This document shows, in pieces, positions 1 through 7,602 of a DNA stretch of 64,000 nt. The DNA is taken from the NCBI GenBank assembly GCA_038330145.1, contig JBBQNR010000001.1, positions 1-64,000 of the forward strand. Reading direction: 5' to 3'. Position 1 is the first letter of the stretch, and each line of letters starts with the position of its first letter. Source of the DNA: JBBQNR01 sp038330145. Its GTDB lineage: Bacteria > Actinomycetota > Thermoleophilia > Solirubrobacterales > JBBDJG01. The position numbers and the translations under genes are program-made. Below the pieces are notes generated by a model. That model did no database searches. It was not told the origin of the DNA and worked only from the letters and a program-made list of their open reading frames with translations.

Positions 1-1
1 G

Positions 2-196
2 GTCCCGAGGGCGATCCGCTACTACCGGGCGCTCGCCCGTCACGGCGACCTGGTGTACCGCGTTGACCCGTACCGGCGCGGGCGGGGCCCGGTCGATTTC
101 AACTTCGACTGGAGCTTCGACTACTACCCGCTCGTGTATCAGCGTCCAGGGCCCACCGTGCTCATCTACCACCTGCGCCGCGACGCCTGCGCGTAG
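2..196 (+). CDS. 3' end of a membrane glycosyltransferase-like protein (partial)
   Basis: An open frame enters from the left edge and stops at TAG 194-196, giving the last 64 residues of a protein. The fragment is rich in Tyr and Arg (YYRALARHGDLVYR near its start, FNFDWSFDYYPL in the middle). It looks like the soluble C-terminal end of large membrane glycosyltransferases of the GT39 kind found in Actinobacteria, but too little is present to be sure. No transmembrane segment lies in the visible part. It probably has no functional link to the riboflavin operon that follows after a 187-base gap. Confidence 0.5.
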   Translation, partial: VPRAIRYYRALARHGDLVYRVDPYRRGRGPVDFNFDWSFDYYPLVYQRPGPTVLIYHLRRDACA

Positions 197-216
197 ATCC
201 CTGGCTCCACGCCCCC

Positions 217-248
217 GCACGCACGAGGCCGCGGAATCAATCATCTGG
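217..248 (+). repeat. R3 repeat, copy a
   Basis: A 32-base segment whose core is GGAATCAATCATCTGG. The same sequence occurs in inverted orientation at 7650-7682, and a diverged copy lies at 15003-15030. It sits between the partial first gene and ribD. Confidence 0.65.
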
Positions 249-282
249 CCCACATTCCGGGCGAGCGGCCAAGGGGCCCAGA

Positions 283-303
283 TAGAATTGACTCACCAGT
301 CAA
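283..303 (+). promoter_or_regulatory. Possible ribD operon promoter with a small inverted repeat
   Basis: TAGAAT at 283-288 fits an actinobacterial -10 box. It runs directly into an inverted repeat, TTGACT (288-293) and AGTCAA (298-303) separated by four bases, which could be an operator or just a short hairpin at the transcript start. The leader to ribD would be about 90 bases. No FMN-riboswitch core was recognised in it. Confidence 0.3.
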
Positions 304-383
304 CCAGGCACGACTCTCTCACTGGCCGTCTTCGTCCAAGGCCCAGTGCGGCCAAGGGGGCGCCGCGCCCGAGCTACCCCCAC

Positions 384-1493
384 ATGACCGACCAAGACGT
401 CCTGCACATGAGCCGCGCGATCGAGCTGGCACAGCAAGGTCGCGGGCACACCAGCCCCAACCCCATCGTCGGCGCCGTGATCGTGCGCGACGGCGACGTG
501 CTGGGCGAGGGGTACCACAGCGCCTACGGAGCTCCCCACGCTGAGGTGACGGCCCTGGAGTCGTGCCGGCAAGACCCCATCGGCGCGACCATGTACGTCA
601 CGCTTGAGCCCTGCTGCCATCAGGGCCAGACACCGCCCTGCACGGACGCGATCGTGCGCGGGGGCATCAAGAAGGTGGTGGTCGCCTCCGACGATCCGAG
701 TGAGAAGGCGTCCGGCCGCGGACTCGGCATCCTGCGCGACGAGGGCATCGAGGTCACGACCCTGGACGGCGACACCGCCAAGAGCGCGCGCCTACTGAAC
801 CAGGCCTTTCGCAAGCATTCGCTGACCGGAAGGCCCTACATCACCTACAAGGCGGCGATGACGCTCGACGGCAAGGTCGCGACACAGACCGGCGACTCGA
901 AGTGGATCTCGGGTGAGGAGAGCCGAGCTCGCGTGCACCAGTGGCGGGCCGCAACCGACGCCATCTGCATCGGCGTCGGCACGGCGCTCGCCGACAACCC
1001 GATGCTGACCGCCCGCACCGGCGAGGAGACCCGCCAGCCAAAGCGCGTCGTGTTCGACAGCGAGGGAAGGCTGCCGCTGGAGAGCACTCTCGTTCGCACC
1101 GCGCACGAGACACCGCTGATCGTGGTCATCTCCCGTGCCTGCCCCAGGGCGGCGTCCGATGGCCTGCGCAATGCCGGCGCTGAGATCGTCACCGCGCAGG
1201 GCGGAACGGAACAGGACCGCGTTTGCGACGCGCTCGGCCGGCTGGGGGAGATGGGGATCCAGAGCATGCTGCTTGAGGGAGGGCCTCACCTTGCGGGAGC
1301 CTTCCTGGATGCCGGTGAGGTCGACGAGATGCGCATCTTCATCGCACCGATCGCCCTCGGCGGCCGCTCTTCCCGCCCGCTGTTCGAGGGCGAGGGCTCC
1401 GAGTCGATCGCCAGCGCGCAGCGCGCGCTCTGGTTATCAAACCAGTGCGTCGGCGACGACGTCCTGATCCAGGCGCGGATCAACGAATGGTGA
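384..1493 (+). CDS. ribD: Bifunctional riboflavin deaminase/reductase RibD
   Basis: RibD performs steps 2 and 3 of riboflavin synthesis in the cytoplasm: deamination of diaminohydroxyphosphoribosylaminopyrimidine, then NADPH-dependent reduction of the ribose. The 369-residue product has the family's usual length. The N-terminal deaminase domain shows the zinc site HAE at residues 52-54 and the PCC...PPC cysteines at about 77-86. The reductase domain fills residues ~146-369. The frame is open far upstream, but ATG 384 gives the family-typical N-terminus (MTDQDVLHMSRAIELA). It is the first gene of ribD-ribE-ribBA-ribH, with ribE 10 bases downstream. Confidence 0.95.
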   Translation: MTDQDVLHMSRAIELAQQGRGHTSPNPIVGAVIVRDGDVLGEGYHSAYGAPHAEVTALESCRQDPIGATMYVTLEPCCHQGQTPPCTDAIVRGGIKKVVVASDDPSEKASGRGLGILRDEGIEVTTLDGDTAKSARLLNQAFRKHSLTGRPYITYKAAMTLDGKVATQTGDSKWISGEESRARVHQWRAATDAICIGVGTALADNPMLTARTGEETRQPKRVVFDSEGRLPLESTLVRTAHETPLIVVISRACPRAASDGLRNAGAEIVTAQGGTEQDRVCDALGRLGEMGIQSMLLEGGPHLAGAFLDAGEVDEMRIFIAPIALGGRSSRPLFEGEGSESIASAQRALWLSNQCVGDDVLIQARINEW

Positions 1494-1503
1494 GAGCGCA
1501 CTG

Positions 1504-2118
1504 ATGTTCACGGGGTTGGTGCAGGAGGTCGGAACCGTGACCCAGCTCTCCGCCCAGGGCGAAGGAGCACGGTTGCGGGTTACCGCCCCGCTCGCCGCGT
1601 CGGTGGGCGAAGGCGACTCGGTGCTCGTCAACGGCGTCTGCCTGACGGCGGCACAGACCGCCAACGGAAGCTTCGACGCCGACCTCAGCGCCGAGACCCT
1701 GCGCCGAAGCTCGCTCGCGCGGCTGCAGTCCGGGGACCGGGTCAACCTCGAGCTTGCGCTGCGGGCGCAGGACCGGCTCGGTGGGCACATCGTTCAGGGG
1801 CATGTCGACGCGGTCGGAGAGATCGCCGAGCAGGCGGACGAGGGCTGTGCGCGCAACCTGGTCGTGTCGGCGCCGGAGTCGGTGCTGCGCTACGTGGTCG
1901 AGAAGGGCTCCGTCGCCGTCGACGGCGTCAGCCTCACCGTGACGTCGGTCGACGAGCGCGGTTTCGGCGTCTCGTTGATCCCCGAGACGCTCGAGCGCAC
2001 CAATCTCGGAACCGCCACCCCGGGCCGGAGGGTTAACCTTGAGGTGGACGTGCTAGCCAAGTACGTGGAGAAGCTGATCGCGGCGCCGGAAAAGGCCGGT
2101 CCGGGACACACGACATGA
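1504..2118 (+). CDS. ribE: Riboflavin synthase alpha chain
   Basis: Riboflavin synthase dismutates two molecules of 6,7-dimethyl-8-ribityllumazine into riboflavin and a pyrimidine that is recycled. The 204-residue protein begins MFTGLVQEVG, the classic start of the family, and has the two homologous lumazine-binding barrels (about 1-90 and 91-190), with GGHIVQGHVD at ~93-102 opening the second. It lies between ribD and ribBA. Its TGA overlaps the ribBA start in an ATGA arrangement, which suggests translational coupling. Confidence 0.95.
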   Translation: MFTGLVQEVGTVTQLSAQGEGARLRVTAPLAASVGEGDSVLVNGVCLTAAQTANGSFDADLSAETLRRSSLARLQSGDRVNLELALRAQDRLGGHIVQGHVDAVGEIAEQADEGCARNLVVSAPESVLRYVVEKGSVAVDGVSLTVTSVDERGFGVSLIPETLERTNLGTATPGRRVNLEVDVLAKYVEKLIAAPEKAGPGHTT

Positions 2119-3479
2119 CAGAGCCTCCGTTCAGCACCATCGAGGAGGCTCTCGAGGACGTTCGTGCGGGCAGGATGGTCGTCGTCTGCGATGCCGAGGA
2201 CCGCGAGAACGAGGGTGACCTGACCCTCGCCGCCCAGTTCGCCACGCCGGAGAACATCAACTACATGGCCCGCGAGGGCCGCGGGCTGATCTGCCTGGCG
2301 CTGACGCCCGAGCGCTGCGAGGAGCTCGGCCTCGACCTGATGGCGGCCAAAAACGAGTCGTCGTTCGAGACCGCGTTCACGGTCTCGGTCGAGGCTCGGG
2401 AGGGAGTCACGACCGGCATCTCCGCCCACGACAGGGCGCGCACGATCCAGGTCGCGATCGACCCTCACTCGAAGCCGGTGGACCTGGTCCAGCCCGGCCA
2501 CGTCTTCCCTCTCAAGGCGCGCCACGGTGGTGTGCTGGAGCGCACGGGCCAGACAGAGGCCGGCGTCGACCTCGCGCGGCTGGCCGGCCTGATCCCGGCG
2601 GCGGTGATCTGCGAGATCATGAACGACGACGGCACGATGGCGCGGGTTAAGGACCTGGTCCCCTACTGCGAGCGCCACGAACTGAAGATGATCACGGTGG
2701 CGGACCTGATCAAGTACCGCCGGCGCACCGAGCGCCTGGTCGAGCGCGTGGCCGAAGCCGCCCTGCCGACGGAGTTCGGCCAATTCGACGTCGTCGGCTA
2801 CCGATCGCTGCTCGACAACAAGCACCACGTCGCGATGGTGAAGGGCGACGTTCACGCCGCGGCCGAGCGCGGCGAATCCGTGCTGGTGCGCGTGCATTCG
2901 GAGTGCCTGACCGGCGACGTCTTCCACTCCCTGCGATGCGACTGCGGCCAGCAACTGGCGGACGCCCTGGGCCGCATCGAGCAGCAGGGCCTCGGTGTGC
3001 TGCTCTACCTGTCACAGGAAGGTCGCGGCATCGGCCTGCTGAACAAGCTCAAGGCCTACAAGCTGCAGGAGAACGGCCTCGACACCGTCGACGCCAACCT
3101 CGAGCTGGGCCTGCCTGCGGATCTGCGCGACTACGGCATCGGCGCTCAGATCCTTGTCGATCTGGGGCTAAAGTCGATCCGCATCCTGACCAACAACCCG
3201 AAGAAGATCGTCGGGCTGGAGGGATACGGCCTGGAGGTCACCGATCAGATTCCGATCGAGCAGGCCCCGGGCGAGCACAACCGCGACTACCTGCGCACGA
3301 AGCGCGACAGGCTCGGCCACGCGCTGCACCATCAGGGACTGCCGCTTGACGAGGACATGTTCCGTGAGGAGCGCGAGGTGGACCGCAGCCGCGAGGTGGC
3401 GGAGTCACGGCTCGTCACGGGCATGGTGGAGCAGGCCGACCTCGAGGACCCAACCCCGAGTACCAACAAGCCGGGGTGA
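2115..3479 (+). CDS. ribBA: DHBP synthase / GTP cyclohydrolase II fusion RibBA
   Basis: This fusion enzyme makes both riboflavin precursors: 3,4-dihydroxy-2-butanone 4-phosphate from ribulose 5-phosphate (residues ~1-205, motif DAEDRENEGD at 26-35) and the pyrimidine from GTP (residues ~206-400). The cyclohydrolase zinc cysteines are seen as C-LTGDVFHSLR-C-D-C at about 263-275, followed by the QEGRGIGL loop. About 50 acidic residues extend past the usual cyclohydrolase end and may be disordered. ATG overlaps the ribE stop. The ribBA stop overlaps the GTG start of ribH, so the operon is tightly coupled. Confidence 0.95.
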   Translation: MTEPPFSTIEEALEDVRAGRMVVVCDAEDRENEGDLTLAAQFATPENINYMAREGRGLICLALTPERCEELGLDLMAAKNESSFETAFTVSVEAREGVTTGISAHDRARTIQVAIDPHSKPVDLVQPGHVFPLKARHGGVLERTGQTEAGVDLARLAGLIPAAVICEIMNDDGTMARVKDLVPYCERHELKMITVADLIKYRRRTERLVERVAEAALPTEFGQFDVVGYRSLLDNKHHVAMVKGDVHAAAERGESVLVRVHSECLTGDVFHSLRCDCGQQLADALGRIEQQGLGVLLYLSQEGRGIGLLNKLKAYKLQENGLDTVDANLELGLPADLRDYGIGAQILVDLGLKSIRILTNNPKKIVGLEGYGLEVTDQIPIEQAPGEHNRDYLRTKRDRLGHALHHQGLPLDEDMFREEREVDRSREVAESRLVTGMVEQADLEDPTPSTNKPG

Positions 3480-3925
3480 ATGAGTTCCGCCGGTTCGCGA
3501 TCGTGCGAGCCACCTTCTACGAGGAGCTGGCGACCAGGCTGACGAACGGCGCGCTGCGCGCGTTCGGGGAGGAGGGAGTGCCCGAAGGCGACGTTGAGGT
3601 TCACGACGTGCCCGGCGCCTTCGAGCTGCCGCTGGCGGCGAAGGCGTGTGCGACCTGCGGCCGTTATGGCGGCGTCGTCTGCCTCGGCGTCGTGATCAGG
3701 GGTGAGACCGATCACTACGACTACGTCTGCGCGGCGGCCGCGTACGGCATCGAGCAGGTTCAGCTCGAGACCGGGATTCCATGTGCGTTCGGCGTGCTGA
3801 CCGTTGAGAACGAGCAGCAGGCGCTCGAGCGCTCCGGCGGCGACAAGCGCGATCAGGGCTACAACGCCGCCCGCACCACGGTCCAGATGGCACGGCTACT
3901 AGCATCTCTGGACTCGGGTGGCTAG
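3476..3925 (+). CDS. ribH: 6,7-dimethyl-8-ribityllumazine synthase RibH
   Basis: Lumazine synthase condenses the two RibBA/RibD-derived precursors into the substrate of riboflavin synthase and normally forms a pentameric or icosahedral shell. The 149-residue protein shows VPGAFELP and the GETDHYDYV segment holding the catalytic histidine. The start is GTG 3476, overlapping the ribBA stop; a nearby ATG at 3480 is out of frame. The TAG stop (3923-3925) lies within a CTAG that forms the left border of an R1 repeat, so the operon ends exactly at that element. Confidence 0.95.
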   Translation: MNEFRRFAIVRATFYEELATRLTNGALRAFGEEGVPEGDVEVHDVPGAFELPLAAKACATCGRYGGVVCLGVVIRGETDHYDYVCAAAAYGIEQVQLETGIPCAFGVLTVENEQQALERSGGDKRDQGYNAARTTVQMARLLASLDSGG

Positions 3926-4088
3926 TGGCCCTCCTCAAAACGTTTCACCGCAAACGGCTGTCTTCGGAACCACCAGGCGGCGTCCTCGGTCACCCGCGTA
4001 CTCACCGAGTACGCGGGCTCCCTGCGTCCCTGCCTGGCGGCCCCGGAACCCGCCGTTTCCTGGCGAACGTTCCGAGAAGGGCCACTAG
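3922..4088 (+). repeat. R1 palindromic repeat, copy A (intact)
   Basis: The element is bounded by CTAG at 3922-3925 and 4085-4088. The ends are inverted repeats of ~36 bp (28 of 36 positions match), beginning TAGTGGCCC and carrying a shared AACGTT. In the middle the arms CCCGCGTACTC and GAGTACGCGGG flank ACC and pair perfectly over 11 bp. The left CTAG supplies the ribH stop codon. It encodes nothing convincing. It most resembles a MITE or REP-like element and may also act as a terminator for the rib operon. Confidence 0.85.
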
Positions 4089-4110
4089 ATAGCCTTTCGG
4101 CTTCCAACGC

Positions 4111-4773
4111 ATGCAGACCGCGATCCTTCTCTACGACGGCATGACCGCGCTCGACGCGGTCGGGCCCTACGAGGTGCTCAGCCGCCTGCAGGGCAGCGAG
4201 GTGCGCTTCGTCGCCACCGAGCCGGGGGCGAAGAAAACGGAGAACGGGATGCTGTCACTGGTCGCCGACCATTCGCTCGAGGACGCCCAGAGCCCTGAGA
4301 TATTGCTCGTGCCGGGCGGCTTCGGCAGTCGCCGCCTGCTCGAGGACGAGCAGGTGCTCGGTTGGATCCGCAAGGCTCACGAGACCTCTCAGTGGACCAC
4401 CTCGGTCTGCACCGGCTCGTTGCTGCTGGGCGCTGCGGGAATCCTGCGCGGCCGCAGGGCCACGACCCACTGGCTGTCGCTCGACCGCATGGCGGAGTTC
4501 GGCGCCGAGCCGAGCTCCGAGCGGGTCGTGGAGCAGGGCAAGGTGGTGACCGCCGCGGGCGTCTCGTCGGGAATCGACATGGCTCTGCGATTGGCACAGC
4601 GGATCGCGGGCGACGACGTGGCCCAGGCGATTCAGCTCTCGATCGAGTACGACCCTCAGCCGCCATTCGACGCCGGCTCGCCGGCCAAGGCGCCCAAGCA
4701 CGTGGTGGATCTGGTGACCGCGGCCGCGGCGGGGCTGGAACGGCAGCCGGGGTCATCTGGGCGGCCAGGCTAA
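4111..4773 (+). CDS. DJ-1/PfpI family protein (isonitrile hydratase-like)
   Basis: A cytoplasmic class I glutamine-amidotransferase-like fold of 220 residues. The nucleophile-elbow cysteine is C100 in TSVCTGS, followed by LLLGAAG and RRATTHW, the pattern of isonitrile hydratases and AraC-linked PfpI domains. The acidic partner is probably E21 (GPYEVL). Members of this superfamily are hydratases, glyoxalase/deglycases or proteases, and the sequence alone does not identify the substrate. It stands alone after the R1 element, with rpmB 10 bases downstream under its own promoter. Confidence 0.8.
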   Translation: MQTAILLYDGMTALDAVGPYEVLSRLQGSEVRFVATEPGAKKTENGMLSLVADHSLEDAQSPEILLVPGGFGSRRLLEDEQVLGWIRKAHETSQWTTSVCTGSLLLGAAGILRGRRATTHWLSLDRMAEFGAEPSSERVVEQGKVVTAAGVSSGIDMALRLAQRIAGDDVAQAIQLSIEYDPQPPFDAGSPAKAPKHVVDLVTAAAAGLERQPGSSGRPG

Positions 4774-4776
4774 ACT
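4771..4776 (+). promoter_or_regulatory. -10 box for leaderless rpmB
   Basis: TAAACT ends 7 bases before the rpmB ATG, so transcription would begin at or next to the start codon. There is no Shine-Dalgarno in the gap. Confidence 0.55.
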
Positions 4777-4783
4777 GCTCTCG

Positions 4784-4975
4784 ATGGCAAGGGTATGTCA
4801 CGTCTGCGGCCGCAGCCCAGCCTTCGGCCACAGCCGCAGCCACTCGATGGTGGCGAGCAAGCGGCGCTTCAACCCGAACCTGCAGAAGGTTCGGATAGAC
4901 GACGCCGGCACCCCGCGCCGCGTCTACGTCTGCACCCGATGCCTGAAGGCGGGCAAGGTTTCCAAGGCCGTTTAG
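4784..4975 (+). CDS. rpmB: 50S ribosomal protein L28
   Basis: L28 is a small protein of the large ribosomal subunit. The 63-residue product is the zinc-binding form, with CxxC pairs near both ends (CHVCG at 5-9 and CTRC near residue 53). It contains the family core GHSRSHSMVASKRRFNPNLQ. It appears to be transcribed as a leaderless message from the box at 4771. Immediately after the stop lies a second, diverged copy of its last ~31 bases (see 4985-5015). Confidence 0.95.
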   Translation: MARVCHVCGRSPAFGHSRSHSMVASKRRFNPNLQKVRIDDAGTPRRVYVCTRCLKAGKVSKAV

Positions 4976-4984
4976 ATCGCTGCA

Positions 4985-5015
4985 GGCGGGCAAGATCTCC
5001 AGGGCCACTTAGACC
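4985..5015 (+). pseudogene. Remnant duplication of the rpmB 3' end
   Basis: Thirty-one bases match the end of rpmB (4948-4978) at 25 positions with a period of 37. All six differences are transitions. Read in its own frame it gives AGKISRAT-stop against AGKVSKAV-stop in rpmB. It is either a tandem duplication that has drifted or the tail of a lost L28 paralogue. Confidence 0.5.
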
Positions 5016-5068
5016 TCTGAGGGCGGGCCTTCACTCGGCCGTCCGGAACGTAGGGTGATCGGTTTGCG

Positions 5069-6727
5069 GTGCCCGAAACATCTATAGAACGCTTTCGGAA
5101 GGTGGTCTCGGCGGCCTGCGCCCAACTCGAGGCGCGACGCCAGGAGGTCAACGACCTCAACGTCTTCCCTGTCGCTGACGGCGACACCGGAGACAACATG
5201 ACCCAGACGCTGCGCGCCGTGATGCGGGAGCTCGACCACCTCAACGGCCAGCCGGTCGACGACGTCGGCCGCAGCGAGGTGGTCGAGGCCGTTGCCCGCG
5301 CTGCGCTGCTCGGGGCTCGTGGCAACAGCGGCGTGATCCTCTCGCAGATCGTTCGCGGCGCGGCTGAGGAGCTGTCCAGCCGCCCCGGCGAGCTGGTCGA
5401 TCCGGTGCTGGTGTCGGCGGCGCTCGCGCGCGCTGCGGACGCCGCCTACTCGTCGGTTCGGGATCCGGCCGAGGGGACGATGATCACGGTGGTGCGAGAG
5501 ATGGCCCATCGCGTGGCGACCGAGCTGGCGAGGATGGAGACGCCGAGGCTGGCCCAGGACGCCAGCGCTCAGGAGCAGGATCGCGTGCTCGCCGAAGTGC
5601 TCGAGAAAGCGCTCGAGGCGGCCGAGGCATCCGTGGAGCGAAGCCCGGATCTGCTGCCGGTGCTGCGCGAGCACGGCGTCGTCGACGCCGGCGGTTACGG
5701 CGTGACGCTGCTGGTCGCCGGCCTGATCGCGGGCCTGCGCGGCCAGCACGCCGAGGTGCCGGACGTCCCGCACTACGCGCCCGCCGAGGTCCACGCCGGG
5801 GAAGAGCACGAATCCAGCGGCTATCGTTACTGCACCAACTTCATCGTCAACGGTGACAGCCTCCAGGCGCGTGACTTCGTGCCGTCGCTGGAGGAGATCG
5901 GCGATTCGATCCTGGTCGTCGGCGACTCGCGCACTCTGCGCGTTCACGTTCACATCGACGATCCCGAGCTTGCGGTCGCCGTCTTTGCCGGCAGCGGGAC
6001 GGTTGAGCGGCTGGACGTCGCTGACATGCACGAGCAGGAGTACCAGCGCACCGCGCGCCTGGGCCACAACGGCACGCCGCCGCTGCGCCGGCCCACGATG
6101 CGCTGCGGAATCGTGGCCGTCGCCGCGGGCGCCGGCATGCGCCGCCTCTACGAGCAGTTCGACGCCCACGTGGTGGAGGGCGGCGCCACTCTCAACCCCA
6201 GCACATTCGAGATCCTCGCCGGCATCCACGAGAGCCCGGGAGACGAGGTGATCGTGCTTCCCAACAGCTCCAACGTGATCATGGCCGCAGACCGGGCCGC
6301 GGACCTTTCGGAGAAGACCGTGGTGGTGGTCGAGTCGCTCTGGCCACAGGCCGGCCTTGCGTGCCTGGTGGCTCACGACTCGCAGGCGGACTCCCAGACC
6401 AACGCGAAGCAACTGCGACAGGCGCTGTCGTCGATCGCGACCGGATTCGTGGCGCCCGCGGCTCGCGACGACAAGCAGGGCCGTTTCCGCAGCGGCGAGG
6501 CAGTTGGCTTCGTCGGCGAGCAGCTTGTCGCATGGGGGGAGCCGCATCCGGTGCTCGCGAGCGTGCTCGAGCAGCTGGGCGACGGGCGCGAGCTTTTGAC
6601 CCTCTGCGAGGGCGAGGGAGCGCCGCTGGACGCCGGTGCGGTCGAGGGGCTGGCGCCGCCGGGTGTCGAGCTCGACAGGCACGACGGTGGCCAGCCGCAT
6701 TACTGGTGGCTGATCGCAGCGGAGTAG
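5069..6727 (+). CDS. DAK2 domain protein, fatty acid kinase FakA-like (YloV family)
   Basis: The 552-residue protein has an N-terminal DAK2 kinase domain (about 1-200) with the nucleotide/metal motif DGDTGDNM at residues 37-44, then the C-terminal YloV/FakA region. FakA phosphorylates exogenous fatty acids bound to a DegV-type FakB partner; no degV gene is in this window. In many bacteria yloV precedes recG, as here, with only two SnoaL genes between. The GTG start lies 12 bases after a possible -10 box TAGGGT (5051-5056). Confidence 0.85.
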   Translation: MPETSIERFRKVVSAACAQLEARRQEVNDLNVFPVADGDTGDNMTQTLRAVMRELDHLNGQPVDDVGRSEVVEAVARAALLGARGNSGVILSQIVRGAAEELSSRPGELVDPVLVSAALARAADAAYSSVRDPAEGTMITVVREMAHRVATELARMETPRLAQDASAQEQDRVLAEVLEKALEAAEASVERSPDLLPVLREHGVVDAGGYGVTLLVAGLIAGLRGQHAEVPDVPHYAPAEVHAGEEHESSGYRYCTNFIVNGDSLQARDFVPSLEEIGDSILVVGDSRTLRVHVHIDDPELAVAVFAGSGTVERLDVADMHEQEYQRTARLGHNGTPPLRRPTMRCGIVAVAAGAGMRRLYEQFDAHVVEGGATLNPSTFEILAGIHESPGDEVIVLPNSSNVIMAADRAADLSEKTVVVVESLWPQAGLACLVAHDSQADSQTNAKQLRQALSSIATGFVAPAARDDKQGRFRSGEAVGFVGEQLVAWGEPHPVLASVLEQLGDGRELLTLCEGEGAPLDAGAVEGLAPPGVELDRHDGGQPHYWWLIAAE

Positions 6728-6743
6728 AGCCCGCCGCCCGGCG

Positions 6744-7199
6744 ATGACCGCCGGCAACGCCGAGCTGCTGGAGCGAGGCTACGCGGCGTTGCAGCGCGGC
6801 GACCTGGACGCGATGCTCGAGATGATCGACCCCGAAGTCGAGATCCGGGATCGCCCCGAGGCACCGGACGCCGGTGTCTACCACGGCCGGGAGGGCGTGC
6901 TCTACGCCCTGGGGCTGAACGACGACGCGTTCGAGAGCTTCGAGCTGGCACCGGAGCGGTTCGTCGAGACGAAGACTCACGTGGTGGTGATCCTGATACT
7001 GCGTGTTCGCGGACGAGAGAGCGGGATCCCGGTCGAGGAGCGGATAGCTCACCTGTGGACCCTGCGCGAGGGCAGGGCGATCCGGCTGCAGGTCTACACC
7101 GACCCGGACGACGCCATCGCCGAGGCCTTGCGCATCGAGTCTTCGATGCGGGAGGATGAGGGGGAGGGCCGCCAGGACATGAGACGCGACAATGGCTGA
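6744..7199 (+). CDS. SnoaL-like / NTF2-fold protein
   Basis: A 151-residue protein of the NTF2-like superfamily. It has the typical start (an LLERGYAALQRGDLDAMLEMIDPEVEI type helix-turn-strand), a YHGREGV turn and an aromatic-poor barrel. Members bind or isomerise small hydrophobic molecules, or are orphan. No catalytic dyad can be assigned. It overlaps the next paralogous gene by 8 bases and lies between the DAK2 gene and recG. Two further paralogues are at 49621 and 53917. Confidence 0.75.
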   Translation: MTAGNAELLERGYAALQRGDLDAMLEMIDPEVEIRDRPEAPDAGVYHGREGVLYALGLNDDAFESFELAPERFVETKTHVVVILILRVRGRESGIPVEERIAHLWTLREGRAIRLQVYTDPDDAIAEALRIESSMREDEGEGRQDMRRDNG

Positions 7200-7602
7200 A
7201 AGCAACCTGGAGACAGTGCGCTCCGCTCTGCGGGCGCTCAAGGAGGGTGACCTGCCAGGCGTGGTCCGGTGGCTCGATCCCGATGTCGAGATGGTTCCGA
7301 TTCGGGCTGCGATGGAAGGCACGTCCTACCGCGGCCACGAAGGCTTCCGCCAGTTCTACACGGACATAACGGATGACTGGGACGACTACCGCCCCGATGC
7401 CGACGACATCCGCGACATCGGCGAGGACCGCGTGCTGGTCGTGGGGAGGTTCCACGGCCGCGGGAAGGCCAGCGGCATGGATGTGGAGACGCCGGCGGTC
7501 TGGGTCTGCGAGCTGCGCGACGCCCGTATCACCAGCGTTCGCTTCTACAACGACGAGCACGCCGCGCTGGAGGCGCTCGGGCTGCACGAGCAGCAGGGCT
7601 AG
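7192..7602 (+). CDS. SnoaL-like / NTF2-fold protein
   Basis: A 136-residue NTF2-fold protein, the second of a tandem pair. It shares the pattern ExVRSALRALKEGD, then WLDPDVEM and YRGHEGF with its neighbour, and ends NDEHAALEALGL. The start ATG overlaps the end of the preceding gene by 8 bases, implying co-translation. Its TAG stop lies in a CTAG that directly borders a truncated R1 repeat. The ligand or reaction is unknown. Confidence 0.75.
   Translation: MAESNLETVRSALRALKEGDLPGVVRWLDPDVEMVPIRAAMEGTSYRGHEGFRQFYTDITDDWDDYRPDADDIRDIGEDRVLVVGRFHGRGKASGMDVETPAVWVCELRDARITSVRFYNDEHAALEALGLHEQQG

Noticed and set aside
197..383. Possible FMN riboswitch before the riboflavin operon.
   Set aside because: The conserved RFN core segments were not found; only a possible -10 box and a short inverted repeat are present.
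63..383. A 107-residue N-terminal extension of RibD from an upstream start at 63.
   Set aside because: It overlaps the end of the preceding gene in another frame, is low-complexity, and RibD homologues begin at the position of ATG 384.
3922..4107. Minus-strand 61-codon frames through R1 copies A and C share a C-terminal stretch (TEDAAW, VKRFE.GH) and both stop at the CTAG.
   Set aside because: A one-base length difference in the hairpin shifts the frame between the copies upstream of that stretch, and the shared residues follow from nucleotide identity; no start or ribosome site is conserved. It is repeat structure, not a peptide family.
5009..6757. A 582-codon open frame on the minus strand opposite the DAK2 gene.
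   Set aside because: It mirrors the conserved plus-strand gene. GC-rich third positions create long antisense frames throughout this window; the product is Arg/His/Ala-rich with no domain.
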